Origin: Cochliopodium minus | Lineage: Eukaryota; Discosea; Himatismenida; Cochliopodiidae | Reading direction: 5' to 3' | Length of the DNA: 64,000 nucleotides | Assembly: GCA_024220525.1 (NCBI GenBank) | Contig: JAMYWO010000111.1 | Span: forward strand, 62,001-126,000 | Part shown: positions 12,101-24,096 of the stretch, in pieces | How the letters are laid out: each line of letters starts with the position of its first letter | Numbering within the stretch: the first letter of the stretch is position 1 | Notes under the pieces: model-generated | The model's database searches: none | What the model was told of the DNA's origin: nothing | Seen by the model: the letters and a program-made list of their open reading frames with translations, nothing else | Translations under genes and position numbers: made by a program

Positions 12101-13347
12101 CCATTCTTCGCAAAGTTGACCCCTAACGTAACAAGCATCATAGATTGTGCAAGATCTGCAAAAGAAGTAAAAATAAATTAAACTTTTAACCAAAATTATA
12201 ATTAATTATTAATAAACAATGTTTTTTTTTGAATAGGGAGGTGCAGATGGTGTTACCGCGTAACTTAATTTTTTTTTTCACTAATATTTGATATTTATTT
12301 TCCTTTTAAAAAGTATCAACACTGTTTCATCATTAATGGGTGTCAGAGGTGACTCCACTGCATGGCCATCCGTCGGAAGCAAGAAGCTCACCACCTATGG
12401 AGGTATGTCAGGTAACTCTGTCAGGCCTATTGGTAACAAATCTCCTACAATCTTTTTTTATATTTTTAATTCATTCTTTTTTTTTTTTAACTAGCACTGA
12501 GAATGATTTCCCAAATTGCAAAAGCATTCCCTGGATATCCAATCATGGGAACTGGTGGTGTTGACAGGTTAAAAACATCTTATTTTTTTCGTTTAAAATT
12601 TTTTTATTTTTTTCCATCGTAGTACCGAAGCAGCAATACAACAAATTCATTGTGGTGCAACCGTAGTTCAAATTTGCAGTTCTGTCCAAAATCAAGACTT
12701 CACCGTAGTACAAGACTATATCACCGGTTTGAAGACCTTTCTCTACATGCAATCCCACCCTGAAACTTATGGAGAATGGAACTTTCAATCTCCTCCTTCT
12801 CTCGATCAACCTAATGTTCTCGGAAGAGGCCTTCCAAAGTTTGGTAATCGAATTATTTTTGAGTTTTTATTTCTCTTAATTTAATCTCTTTTTTAAAAAA
12901 GGTGATTTCGAAAAGCAAAGAAGATCAATGAAGAGCAATTTCAACAAGTTGAACTTCTCCAAGGGAATCTCCATCAACAACACAAGCTCCGACGAGAAAA
13001 ACAACACCAACGTCGAAAATAACGTACAAGGTGGACTTTTGGGCCAAGTGGGTCGTGCAGTTCCACGTATTGGTGCATGGTATGAACTCAACGGCAAAGA
13101 ACAAGTTGTTGCTATTGTCAATGAAGAAAAATGTATTAACTGTGGTAAATGTTACATGACATGTAATGACAGTGGTTACCAAGCTATCAAATTTGACAAA
13201 GTCACCCATATTCCAACCATCACTACAGAATGTACCGGTTGTACTCTTTGTTTGTCTGTATGTCCTATCCCTGATTGTATCACTATGGTCCCTAGAACTT
13301 CTCCATACATTCCTAAGAGGGGAATTGATGTCGAATCAAAACTTTAA
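9198..13347 (+). CDS. DPYD: Dihydropyrimidine dehydrogenase (NADP+)
   Basis: At least 14 exons encode a full-length enzyme of about 1,000 residues, the first step of uracil and thymine breakdown in the cytosol. The order matches the mammalian enzyme: N-terminal Fe-S ligands ([16 protein letters not shown]), FAD domain (A-L-I-G, then C-G-P-S-S-I-S-C-A), NADPH domain ([11 protein letters not shown]), the FMN TIM barrel with N-L-S-C-P-H-G-M-G and the active-site Cys in A-C-G-Q-D-P, then two C-terminal 4Fe-4S motifs ([11 protein letters not shown] and [12 protein letters not shown]). ATG 9198 is the first start in the open frame. A linker of about 45 residues around 12940-13025 is richer in Asn/Ser than in animals. 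The gene looks intact. Confidence 0.97.
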
Positions 13348-13429
13348 TTATTTTATTTTTAATTTAATTTTAATATTTTTATTAAAAATCAATTTTTACA
13401 TTTAATTTTTATTTATACAAATTAATTTT

Positions 13430-14124
13430 TTAATTTTCTATTTTCTTGTTTTCTTTTTCGTTTTCCTTCTTTTGTTTATCTTTTTCTTTGTTTAATATTG
13501 GAAGTATTTTGTTCAGGTTCCAAAAAATCCTTTGCTCGCAAATCTTCCACTCATCAAAACAAAACATATGTGCTACTGAAAACTTTATCTTTTTACCAGT
13601 AGATGGTATTCCCCAAAAAGTCTGATTTGATAAAAAAAAAATAAAAATTTTATTAAAATTAGAAAAATATTTACATCAGAATGTGTTCCCCTTTAAAATT
13701 AATTTTTAGTATTTATTAAAGTAAAGACTAAAAAGAGTTGTTTTACTCTGCTTCCCAATTACAAAAATATCTTTCATCTTTTGATGCAATCAAGTTTACA
13801 CTCAAAACAGTGACTTGTAAGTCAGGAAAAGCTTTATGGAACTTGTTAAGTGCAACCTGGAACAAAGGAAGTCCAGAAAACGATGAATCGGTCAAAAAAC
13901 CATGAGTTATGATCTGATCAACAAAAATTTGAGGGAGAACTAAAAACAAATTAGTAAATGAAATAAATATTAACTTGATTACTTTCTCTGTATCCTCGGT
14001 TGATAACATGATTAAAAAACCTATCTATTAAAAACTTTTTGATCTTGATGGCAGAGTTGGAAAACCTAAAGACAGTGAGATCTATGATTTCTTCACTGTT
14101 TAAATTGAACTCATTTTCTTCCAT
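13430..14124 (-). CDS. SnoaL-like (NTF2-fold) ester-cyclase family protein
   Basis: Four exons (14124 to about 13992, 13939 to 13748, about 13691 to 13674, about 13622 to 13430) join in phase into about 180 residues. The core matches the SnoaL-like polyketide-cyclase family: a helix with F-V-D-Q-I-I-T-H-G, the F-P-D-L-Q-V-T-V strand, E-G-T-H-S-D-T-F-W-G-I-P-S-T-G-K-K-I-K-F and a final strand ending in I-F-W-N-L-N. Such cone-shaped proteins bind small hydrophobic ligands and some catalyse cyclisation or hydrolysis, but substrates are rarely known. A Lys/Glu-rich tail of about 25 residues follows. The third exon is only 18 nt. The gene lies tail-to-tail with DPYD and 78 bp from the next minus-strand gene. 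Confidence 0.75.
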
Positions 14125-14201
14125 CAAAACTTGTTTTTTATACTTTCTCTTTATTCTTTTGGAAAAAAATAAAATAAAATAAAAACTAAAATTGAATGAA
14201 A

Positions 14202-16484
14202 TTAATTTTGCCTAAATCTTTTTCCTAAAGTATCTGAAAATCTTTCTGGTCTCAAACTTAAACTCCTTCCTATTTATATGGAATTCATTCATTATTTAAA
14301 AAGATACTTTAAAATCATTTTTGTTACCAGGATTGGGCAAATAAAAGACCATTCTGGAAGGGTATACAAATCTTCTGCTAAGTTCAAATTTAACAGTAGA
14401 ATAAATCCAGTTTCTCAACTTACTTATTTTAGTTGCTTCTACCTTGTGATTTGTTCCTTTAAAAAAAAAAAGGTTAATTAACATATTTTTTGAAACTCTT
14501 TGATTTAAAAAAAAAAAAATAGACTTAATTCAAAGTGGTAGTTAACTAAAAAATTTTTACAAAAAGTTGTTTTAAAAATTTTTTTTGTTACCAACGTAAA
14601 TTTTAACATCGCAGTTATATTGAGGTAGATCTTCGAACAAAACACAAAATCTAGTGGTTAACAACTCTGGTGAATACATAAACATCTATTTACAACAAAA
14701 ATTGAGATTAATATTATTGCAGATTTTTTTTTTTTGTTTACTCTTCCACTTAAAGAATCAAGGTTGACCACAATTTCAACAGGTATCTTCTTTGCAATAG
14801 TCAAATATGATTTGAATTTCAAGAAAAATTTTCCTCTGTACAAAATATCAAAATATCCTAATAAAGAAAAAAAGAAAGATCAACAAAAACAAAGGTTATT
14901 ACTTTTAAAAAAAAATTAAATACCAGCTATTTCTCCGTTCTTTGTTTTATTAACATCTATTTCTGAAATAGAGATGTTTATTTTGTCCATAGAAAACTCT
15001 GTAATTGTAAGAGGCTCCAAAAAACCTGGTAATCTGCCCTAATTTATTTTTTTAAAGGTGAAAAACTCCACAATTTTTGTTTTAACAAAGAAAATTTTTT
15101 TACTTTATTCATTCCATCTACTTTGATGCTAAAAATACGCAACATTTTATAGTAAAAACTTTCAGAAGTGGACAAGTCTTTGAGATATCTTTCCAGAAAA
15201 ATGTTGAGCCAACTCACATCCAACTTGTCTTTGCTGTCCAAATCTGAAATTATTTGAGTAGGCTTCAAAAGTAACCAAGTGAGTTCTTCCAAGTATATCG
15301 CAGAATTAATAGAATCCTTTTCCAAAAAAAAAAAAGAGTGAAAGGTTAAATATTGTTTTGTTTGTATTCCTTTTAATTTTGTTATTAAAACTTTTAGATT
15401 TTTTTTTACACTTATCACTTTTTTCCATTCTTGTTGTATTTTTTGATCTGAAAATCTGAAATAAATTTCAGTGCAAGGGTATGTTGTCAGTAATTGTTGT
15501 TCTTGAAGAAAATGACAATTTTTTTTTTTTGTTAAATTTTTTTTTTGTTAAATTTTTTAAAATTTTTTTTTTTACTTTCCATTGAAACGAGCTTGAGAAA
15601 ATGTCCTGTCCCTTTCAATTCGTTCATTCCCCTTGGGTAATTACATTCTATAATTTCTCCTCGTGAAAGATGAATTCTTCCAAGTGTAGTTTTTTGTTTC
15701 TAATAATGTGGAGTTTATTATTGATAAAGTAACTTACAAAAAAAAATTTGATTCACAAAATTAACATAAGGGGAAATTTTTTTTTCTTTTTTAATATGTG
15801 TCTGGACCTCCAGACACATATTTTTAACACGATAAAAAAAAATCATTCATCTCTATATGAGATATAACTTCAAATATACAATTGATATTACATACAGTGT
15901 ATGGTGATTCGCATAATTATGCAAATTATTTTTCCTTATGAATAAGACTGATATTAATTATAGTTTATATCAAGTTACAAAAAAAAAAATATAATTTTCA
16001 AATATATTTCTTTATATACCTCATCTGTGATAACAAGAGAAAGATATTTTTGATTTATAGACTTCTCATAGATAATGAAATAGAAATATAATTTGGCAAA
16101 GGCTCCAATCTTGAAATTATCCTCACTTAAATTCTCATAATCAAATTCATAAAGCTCACTTCTCAATGGGATCATCATTTCAATGTATCCCCTCTTTGTC
16201 TTCATCGTTTCATCAATGAAAAATTGCCATTCTTTTTTATTAGCGAATGCCAACGACCTTTTATTATTTTCTGTATAAATTAGCATCGTCTCTTCTTCTT
16301 CCAATTTCTTCTCTATCCTCATCTTCCTCAATTCCTCTTTATCTTTCACTATCTCCTCTTTGATCTCTTCTTGTATATCTTCTTTATGAATTAGTATATA
16401 TTTCCAAAAGAGAATAAGAAGAAGGAAAAAAGAAGAGATGAATCCAAATATGAAGAACATCAACAACGATAAAATTGGAACCAT
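14202..16484 (-). CDS. TEX2/Nvj2-like SMP-domain lipid-transfer protein
   Basis: Eight or nine exons join in phase. Exon 1 (16484-16020) encodes an N-terminal transmembrane helix (residues about 5-30), a charged helix and the start of a PH-like domain, which ends with the S-D-Q-K-I-Q-Q-E-W helix near 15440. Exons below 15330 give an SMP domain: W-L-N-I-F-L-E-R-Y, L-P-G-F-L-E-P-L-T-I-T-E-F, I-P-V-E-I-V-V-N, R-F-C-V-L-F-E-D, then I-S-K-L-R-N-W-I and the R-R-F-V-Y-P-S-R-M-V-F-Y-L-P end. TM-PH-SMP is the TEX2/Nvj2 architecture, an ER-anchored tube moving lipids at membrane contact sites. The 3' end is either a stop at 14296 or, with one more intron, 14202. The first intron (15700-16019) is unusually long and contains a perfect hairpin. 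Confidence 0.8.
15793..15822. repeat. Perfect 13-bp inverted repeat (hairpin) in an intron
   Basis: AATATGTGTCTGG at 15793-15805 and its exact reverse complement at 15810-15822 flank the 4-nt loop ACCT. The hairpin sits inside the 320-nt first intron of the TEX2-like gene. GC content is well above the surrounding intron. A second short palindrome, GCATAATTATGC, lies at 15911-15922. Confidence 0.9.
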
Positions 16485-16777
16485 TCTTTTTTATTTTTTA
16501 TTCATTCTTTGATTATGAGTATAAAACTTTCAATTTTCCACAAAAGGATTATGTACAAATGGATATGGATGGTTATGGATGGTTTTGAAGCATTATTAAA
16601 AGAATTAGAAATAAAAAAATAGAAAAGAGGAAAAAAGATTCAAAATCGACAAAATGAAATTTATATGCAAGATTCGGATCATAGATTATTTAGGGAAAAA
16701 AATAAAATAGATTGTCAAAGTATATAAAATAAATTAATTAAAAATAGAATTTTTAATAAATAAAATTATAAAAAAGA

Positions 16778-18231
16778 TCAGTTTTCCTCAACCTTTTTCT
16801 CAACAGTTTCAGTATTATTCAAACCACCATTGAGCAACTGAACTAAAAACAATTTTTTCATGCTGTCATTGGAATATTGGCTGATCTGCTCACTGTAGAT
16901 CTTGACTTGGTTGGAGTAAAGAAGAGAGTTGATGCGGCTAGGAGCTTTGAGTTCCTTGAATTTGTTTTCTAGCTCCAAAGGCAAAAGTTCCAAACCATCT
17001 TCCAATCTTTGTTTATTTTCTTCAACCTAAATAAGTTAACAAAAGAATAATGAAATTTAAAATGATTTAAACAATGACATAAAATAAAATTTTTAAAATA
17101 AAATAATTTTTTAAATTTTTTTTTTTACTCTTCTATTGAGGAGTTCTTCTTTGTATTGCTTTTGTTTTTGTTCTTCGTTGAGAAAATTTCTCATTTGATT
17201 GAAGTCTCCATTGATCTCGTCGATACCTCCCAACAAAAATTCAGAAGTTCTCTCGAGGTAGAGGTTAGATGCGAGGTCCAAGTTATCAAAGTTAGGTTTC
17301 AAAACGTTAGTGGTTTCTAATTGCATGATGAATGCGTTTGCAAGACCATTATTTCTTATTCTGATTGGGATTTCCTCAAAAACTTCCCTATAATTGAGAT
17401 CTAAACTTGTCAAACTAGAAGATAATGTTAGTTTTGATTTGATAATTCGATTTAAAGGAATTTCTTGATTAGGAATTCAAAATTTAATGATATTGGAGAT
17501 TATAGTGATTGGAAATTAATTAGATTTGATTAAAATGATAATCCTTCACATCTAATATTGAATTATAAGGAAATAGGAAAATTAAGATAATAATATCTTT
17601 GAGATTATGGTATTATTGATCAATAATCATTAATTTTTCTTATTAACTATCGTATAAAGATCTCTTACTTTCCGTTATTTTGTTTATATATTTTGATGAA
17701 TTGTTCTCTCAATCTAACTGCTTTGATTGCCAAAGAACCAGATCTAACAGTTTTCATTTGATCGTAAATAATGGCGACACATTTATTGGTGATTTTGGTA
17801 TTTGTTTGGAAAGCATATTGACTTCTAATCAATCCATCATTAACATAAGATCCAAGATAGGTTGATTGATAGCATCCTACATTGTAAGCATCCAAATTAA
17901 CAATTTTACAATATTCAAGCACTTTGAATTGAAATTCTTGTGTATCTTCACTGCTCATTCCATGTGGGAATGGAAAGCAATTGGTGATATGCAATGAATC
18001 TTCAATATCAATCCCTACCAAAAATCCAGAGATCAATTCAGGCATATTTTCTTGGCTGTGTTTTGTTATTTTCATTATAGCCTTGATGTATTAAAAATAT
18101 AATTTTTTATAAAGGAAATAAATTGGAAAAAGGGAATATATTTATTATTTATTGAAATCATTCAATACCAATCCATCTATAACTACTTCCTTGATGATTG
18201 GTTGAGTATTATTTTCTTGGATTTCGCTCAT
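16778..18231 (-). CDS. EIF3H: Eukaryotic translation initiation factor 3 subunit H
   Basis: Five exons (18231 to about 18165, about 18083 to 17671, about 17416 to 17131, about 17027 to 16778) encode about 335 residues, close to the usual length. The N-terminal MPN domain reads V-I-D-G-L, K-I-T-K-H-S-Q, L-I-S-G-F-L-V-G, I-T-N-C-F-P-F-P, V-G-C-Y-Q-S-T-Y-L-G-S and I-I-Y-D-Q-M-K-T. As in all eIF3h proteins the JAMM zinc motif is absent, so the domain is structural, not a deubiquitinase. The C-terminal half carries E-V-F-E-E-I-P-I, a coiled segment and the N-S-L-L-Y-S-N-Q-V end helix. The protein is a non-core eIF3 subunit in the cytoplasm. The start is set by a short first exon preceding the G-L/A-I-M-K-I-T-K-H junction. 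Confidence 0.92.
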
Positions 18232-18554
18232 TATTATCTTTTTCAAAGCCTCTATTTTTTTTTTTTTTTATTATCAATCCAAAGAGAGATCAAGAAAATA
18301 GGATTAAAACAAGAGATATCTCTTGGATTATTTCAAACAATCCCTTTTGAAAAAATAAATTATCAAAAAAATTTGTCTAATTATTTTTTTTCTCCATTTA
18401 TAACTTTTTATTTATTTGTTACTGAATAAAGAAGAGAAATTCTGATAATTAAAGTGCAAGATTGATTTGAAAAGATTAAAGAAATTGATCAAAGAAGAAT
18501 ATCAAATTTTCTTCTCAGTTGTTCAAAAATAAAATAAATATAAAAAATTGAATA

Positions 18555-21500
18555 ATGATCGATTCCCAACAAAATAATAATAATGATCAAAACAAAGAAA
18601 TACCACAAGATGTATGAAAAATATAAATTTAAAATAATTAGTGACAATTTAATTTTCATATTTCATCATTTTAACATAATTTCTTTCATAATTCATAAAT
18701 TAAAGCAATATAAAAGATGTGGATGGTTATTTAAGAGGGGACATGTCAGAAAAAATTGGAAAAAGAGATATTTTGTATTCGATGAGAAGAAATTGACGAT
18801 TGCGTACAAAAAAAATGAGAAATCGGGAACGGGATTCTTAAAGATCATACAATTAAAACTTTATAGATTAGAACATGAAGTGATAATGGACGAAAAAAAT
18901 AAATTCAGTTTTTGTTTGCAACATACAACAAAACCCAAAGAGAATTTGCTTTTATATAGCGAATTCAGGGAGGAATATCATGCTTGGATTGATACCTTGC
19001 AGATATTTATCCCCGCATACAATGGTATCCAAACAACTCCATCAAAAACATTTGTACCTAAACAACAAGCATTGAATTCAAAGGAGAGATTCTATAGTTT
19101 GCCAAAAAAGTAAAATTTATTTTTCATTTTTTATAAATTATGGAACGAAAAGAATGAGATTTAAGATTTATATTCGTTCTCATCCAAGCATATCTGTCAT
19201 TTTATACCTTTTATATATATCCTGATCGGTTCCAGAAATATATTTTTTTTTTAATTTCACAAATTTAAAACGCCAAAATTGAAGATAATCATATATTCTT
19301 CAAATTCATTTAATCATTGAATATTTTTGGCAAATAGTAGTGTTTCATGACTTTAATTTTTCCAAATGAATCAATGTGATTTTATTATATTTGTCAAATG
19401 TTCAAATGATCCGAGAATATAATTCATTTATAAACAATAATACAATTATTATAAATGAAATACAAAACAAGTCATCTCAAATTTGAAATATTAATCCTAT
19501 TAAAAATATCATTAATTCTTTCATTGTCATAAACAGAAAGGGAAATAATAAACGATTATCTGCGGGCAAAGATCCTATTTTTTCCAAATCTATAGAAATT
19601 GTATTTGAAGAAAAATTGAAATCTGAAGAGATAATCAAAGGAAAGTTGCCTGCATTTTTAGAAAAGATTTTTTCTGCATTGTATCAACAGTCGGGTAATT
19701 GATTTTTCCTTATAATTTTTTTTTTTCAGGATTCCTTATACATCTTTAATAGCAATCACAACCAAGGGTATCTTTCGTTTATCAGGAAGTAATGAGGATA
19801 TTTCCAAATTGAGGGATTGCATTGAATTTTGTAAGTTGAATTTCTTATTGAAAAGAATATAATTAATAATATCTTAAAATTTGGATATAACATCCTTTAT
19901 ACTTTCTTATATACATCATTTTTTCATTTTCTTCCAAATTATTCATATTCCTTTCTTAGCCATCGATATAAATTATGCTCAAGAGGATATCCATGCGATA
20001 TCTGGTCTATTAAAGTCTTATATCAGAGAAATCCCTGAACCTCTTTGTATGTTTAAATATTACGAGTATTTCTTGTCAGGAGTAAAACGTAAATCTTTCC
20101 CAAAATAAAAAAATCAATCATATAATAAAAAAGAGACAATAAAAGAAATATCAACAAATAATGGGAAGAAATTCCAAAAGATCATTTCAAAATAAATTAA
20201 TTTATCCTCTTTCAAAAACATCCTCCTTGATATTCAAATTAATTTCTTTCAATATTTATCCTAATAAATAATAGTTGAAGAAGAAAAGAAAAAATTGTAC
20301 TATCACAACCTCATATTCTCCCTTCCAATACCAAACAGAACATTGTTGTCCAGAATAGTAAAGATGATCATTTTGTACGCTTCTTTTTCCGACGAAAATG
20401 CGATGACACTGGAGAATCTTTGTAGAGTATTTGCACCTAACATCATCAGAACAAAAAAGGAAGCATTGGGTCAACTTGTTGATACTCCAAAAACACTCTC
20501 TGCGATGCTTTTTCTCGTCACAGAATATAATTTCATTTTTACTGTAAAAAAAAAAACTTTTGTCTTTTAAATTTATCTTTATTGATTTTTTCTTTCTTAG
20601 CCTTTTGAAAATCAAGAACAAGATCCTTTTGGTAAACTTTTGGAGAAAATCAAAAACAAAAACAACCCCAACATTGAAGAAGAAGTTAAGGAAGATCTCA
20701 AGGAGAACGGCACAGACAAGAAACTGTTGTTCGACAATCTAGAAGACGACAAAGAACAAGTACAAAAAATACAAAATTTTCTCAACATATATACCAAAGG
20801 AGATACTAACGGGTCGGTGGACACTAAAAAAGTAAAAAAACCAAAGAAGAAACTCTTCGTACACAAAGATATCACCATCAGTGACATGAAAAAGAGTATC
20901 AGCGAAGAAATTCTTGGCGATGATTGGTCGGGAGAATCTGACGAGATTCCACAAAAAAAATCAGGGAGCAGAAGTCCTTTCACCACCGAAGAAAGTAGCG
21001 ACAGATCATTGAGCTCCAAAAGGATTCGTGGAAAAGGAAACAGACGCAGCAAAAACTCCAACACACTGCCTGAAGCTACCAAGTTGGACATGTTGCGCCA
21101 AAGGTTCATCAACAGAAAGTCTCGTTCTTATCAAGAATCCCTTACTAAATTCACCGAAGTTTTGGATGAATCTAGCAACAGTACTCGTGACAACAGTACT
21201 CGCGAGAATATGGATGATGACGATAAGGACTCTTCTTCTGAAAAAAAGAACAGTTCTGGCACCATCACTACTAAGGTTGGAGATGATCAACCTTCTCGCC
21301 CTGTTAATTCTCCACCTCCCCGTCCTAGTTCTGGTGCTCCTAAACGTCCTCTTGGCAATGCTCCTCCCAAGAAAATTGGAGAAAACACATCTGATCTCTC
21401 TTCTATTACTGAAGAGATTCCTTTAAATGATAAATCCCCTGTTAGTGAACATAAAGATACTGTAAATAATTTGGAAGAGAATGTTGTCATCGAAAATAAT

Positions 21501-22250
21501 GTTGTTGATTTTGACAAAAAAGAAATAATCGAAAACAATAACACCGAAATAATAGAAAATATTAACAATAACATTAACAAAGAAAAAGATGAGGAAATAA
21601 TCGAAAAGACGGAGAATACTAATTCTGAACAACCTCCTTCTGAAAAAACAATAGAAAAGTTGGAAAAGATAGAGGAGGAAGATGAATCTGATTCTGAAGA
21701 AGATGAAGTGGAAAGTTCTGATGATGAAAGTGCTCACTTTTTCAACAGCAAATCACCTCTCAAGAAAGAATCTCCTAAGGCTTTAGTAAAGAGTACAGAG
21801 GACACGATTAAGTTGAATGTGAAAGAAAATACTTCCACAACCCTTCTTGATCCTTCCTCTCCTCTCAAGAATTCTCTTGGAGATGTCAAAAAAGAGGATG
21901 TCAACATAGTAAAAGATCTTCCTAGCCAAGAATCGTCTCATGGATCCTCAAAGAAAGAAGATCCTAACAAAGAAACATCTTCTCCTTTGGAAAAAGAGTT
22001 TCCTGTACACATTCAAAATTTAGGATATTTCTCCCAAGACACTGAAGATGAACACACCAGTTCTTACCGTAACTCTTTGCAATTATTGAAGAAACCCAAC
22101 GAAATCAACGGTAATGATGCTAATGAGGAATCTACTGATCATTCTTCAGAGTTTTCGGATAATCTCAAGAACAGTTCTCCAAGTGTTAATAAGTTAAATC
22201 GCAACAATGTCGATTCTAACAATAAAAACGAAGATACTGATAGTGAATAA
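18555..22250 (+). CDS. PH-RhoGAP protein with a long acidic Ser-rich tail
   Basis: Seven exons (18555 to about 18611, 18707-19109, about 19538-19694, 19731-19830, about 19960-20088, 20275-20543, 20600-22250). An N-terminal PH domain (C-G-W-L-F-K-R-G, R-Y-F-V-F-D, closing helix Y-H-A-W-I-D-T-L) is followed by a RhoGAP domain with the catalytic arginine in G-I-F-R-L-S-G, the L-L-K-S-Y-I-R-E-I-P-E-P-L motif and a V-F-A-P-N-I helix. It should speed GTP hydrolysis by Rho/Rac proteins at membranes. The last exon adds about 540 residues of Ser/Glu/Asn-rich, probably disordered sequence with two proline-rich clusters near 21300. Exons 3 and 4 fit the family but meet one base out of frame at 19694/19731 (T-C-G-G|G-A-T-T), so a G may be missing there, either a consensus error or a real lesion. 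Confidence 0.85.
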
Positions 22251-22353
22251 TTTTCAAAAAAAAAATTACTTTTTTCCCTATCAATTTTACACTTTTTTTT
22301 TTGTGTTTGAATTAAAGTTTTGTTTAAAAAATTTATTTTTTTTCATTTTTTTT

Positions 22354-22860
22354 TTAATTCAATTTTTCAATCTCATTGCTTGGCTTTTTCTTATACAAAA
22401 AGTAAAGGAGAGTTCCAATTATGGTGGTGGATCCAATCATCAAAACACTAATTAAAGAGTTTTTTCTTTTTTGATCTTCTATCAACGCAAGCAAAGATTT
22501 TCCCGCGACAGGGAGTGTTCCTTTTGATTAAACAAAATAAATTTATTTAATCACAAAAAGTATTAGTTTTCACCTTTATTTGCAATTCTCATTTCATTCA
22601 AAAGTTCTATAGACTCTGAGTTCTTCCAAGTCTTAAATTTGCATGCTTTTAAATGGTAAATTTTTTTGATTTTTAAGGAAATACTTACCACAATAATACA
22701 AATAATTCAGATTTTTTTATCTAATTTAATTAATAAATAAATAAATAAATAATTTTGTTCAAAATAAAACAAAAATTAAATCTTCTTTACCTTTTTCCAA
22801 AGGAACTCTAAATCATTAAGTCCTTCATTTATGATATATCTAATTTAGCAAAACTACTCA
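22354..22860 (-). CDS. Unrecognised small protein with a C-terminal membrane helix (model incomplete)
   Basis: The last exon (about 22530 to 22354) encodes a clear transmembrane helix (L-M-I-G-S-T-T-I-I-G-T-L-L-Y-F-L-Y) followed by a Lys-rich tail and TAA. It joins an upstream exon (about 22650 to 22575, T-W-K-N-S-E-S-I-E-L-L-N-E-M-R) and possibly another at about 22850 to 22795. A tail-anchored or SNARE-like topology fits, but the family is not recognised and the 5' exons could not be connected in phase. A further candidate exon around 23040-23100 has a stop before its donor. Confidence 0.35.
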
Positions 22861-23641
22861 AAGGGGTTCGTGAAGAACTACGAAAAAAATAATTTTTTTT
22901 TAGAGAATTTGTAGACATGTCCAAAATTTACAACTTTGTTAGCGGATATAATTAATTGCTAACAAAATTTGAACTGTTGTAAAATTTTGAACATCTCTAA
23001 AGAATTTGATTTTTAAAAATTTTATTTACCTATTTGATATGGTGATACATTTCAGTGCTCTTTAAAACATTTTTCTGGTGTTTCACTTTCATTTCCTATC
23101 TGTTATTTGTTTGAATATTTTTTAACGAATTATAATTTGATAAATTTTTGATATTACAGAATGGAAATTGATGGATTTTGATTGCTCTGATAAATCTTTC
23201 TGTTATCTATTAACAAGAAGAGAATTGAAAAATAAAAAAGAATTTTAGGGAAAACTCAAATAAACTAAATTTGGAATGAGTTCTATATTACCTTCATTAT
23301 CTTTATCCATTTATGATTTATTAAGATTTTGAAGCTTATTTGTTCTCAATACTCTATTTTTTTTTATTTATTTTTTATTTGGAAGATTGTAAAATTAACA
23401 AGATAATCCTTTGGATACAAACAAATGGGATGGTTTTCAAGATATCTATTGATGATATTTGGGTATATCAAGTAATAATTTTTGAACACAACAAATTTTA
23501 TTTGAATAAATTAAGAGATATATCAAAATCAAAGACATATCGAATCCAATATCCTATCATTTCATCTCAGAATTATATTCTCTGTCAAAAAAAAATAAAA
23601 ATTTAAGAACTAATAAGAAAGATAATGAAGATTGATTAATT
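22861..23641. other. Interval without a resolved gene
   Basis: About 780 bp between the membrane-protein exons and the CHCH gene. A plus-strand frame at 23340-23606 and scattered minus-strand segments are open, but none shows splice context or family motifs. It may hold 5' exons of the gene ending at 22354. Confidence 0.4.
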
Positions 23642-23824
23642 TTACTCCTTTTTGATTTCGCATGCTTCTTTGAATTGAGAGAATTGTTTTTTACATAAGC
23701 TGAGATCGTTGTTATTTTTGGTAAGACATTCTTGTAATTCCCTATAATCACAAGGAACATTGAATTTGGAGTTTTGATCATATACCTCACCATATGAGGA
23801 CCATTGTTTATTTCCTGAACTCAT
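23642..23824 (-). CDS. Small CHCH-domain protein
   Basis: A single exon encodes 60 residues. Four cysteines lie in two pairs (C-D-Y-R-E-L-Q-E-C and C-K-K-Q-F-S-Q-F-K-E-A-C) separated by a short D-L-S-L loop, the layout of a coiled-coil-helix-coiled-coil-helix domain, although spacings are 7 and 10 instead of the classical 9. CHCH proteins are imported into the mitochondrial intermembrane space by Mia40 and form two disulfides. The D-L-S-L-C segment resembles CHCHD2/CHCHD10, but the long N-terminus of those proteins is absent, so assignment to a cytochrome-oxidase or MICOS factor is open. Start and stop are unambiguous. Confidence 0.65.
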   Translation of the reverse strand: MSSGNKQWSSYGEVYDQNSKFNVPCDYRELQECLTKNNNDLSLCKKQFSQFKEACEIKKE

Positions 23825-24096
23825 TTTTCTTCAATTTTTTTTTATTTTTGAAATTTTTTAGTCTAAAGTTTGATTGGATCATTCCATCATTTGATCTTCA
23901 TTTCAAAATAATCAAAGAAGATCGATTTAAAAGAATATTTTCACAAATTTTTTCAATTTCAGCACAATTGTTTTTAGAGAATTTTCTTTTTAGTTAGCAA
24001 TTTATTGAAAAAAAAAAAAAAATAAAAAAAATTAGCTTGATAACTAAATATAGTTTTCCTATATCAACAAAATTCGTTTGAAAATTTAACATCTTG

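Noticed and set aside
15720-15819. An ATG inside the hairpin (15819) opening a frame that runs into the TEX2-like exon, as start of a separate gene
   Set aside because: Exon 1 at 16484-16020 joins the exon ending at 15699 directly in phase and completes a PH-like domain, so the hairpin and this ATG are intronic.
20612-21740. Long minus-strand frames opposite the RhoGAP tail
   Set aside because: They are antisense shadows of a biased Ser/Glu-rich coding exon and have no splice sites or motifs.
23340-23606. 88-codon plus-strand frame
   Set aside because: A/T-biased with no recognisable motif or neighbouring exons; kept only as an unexplained interval.
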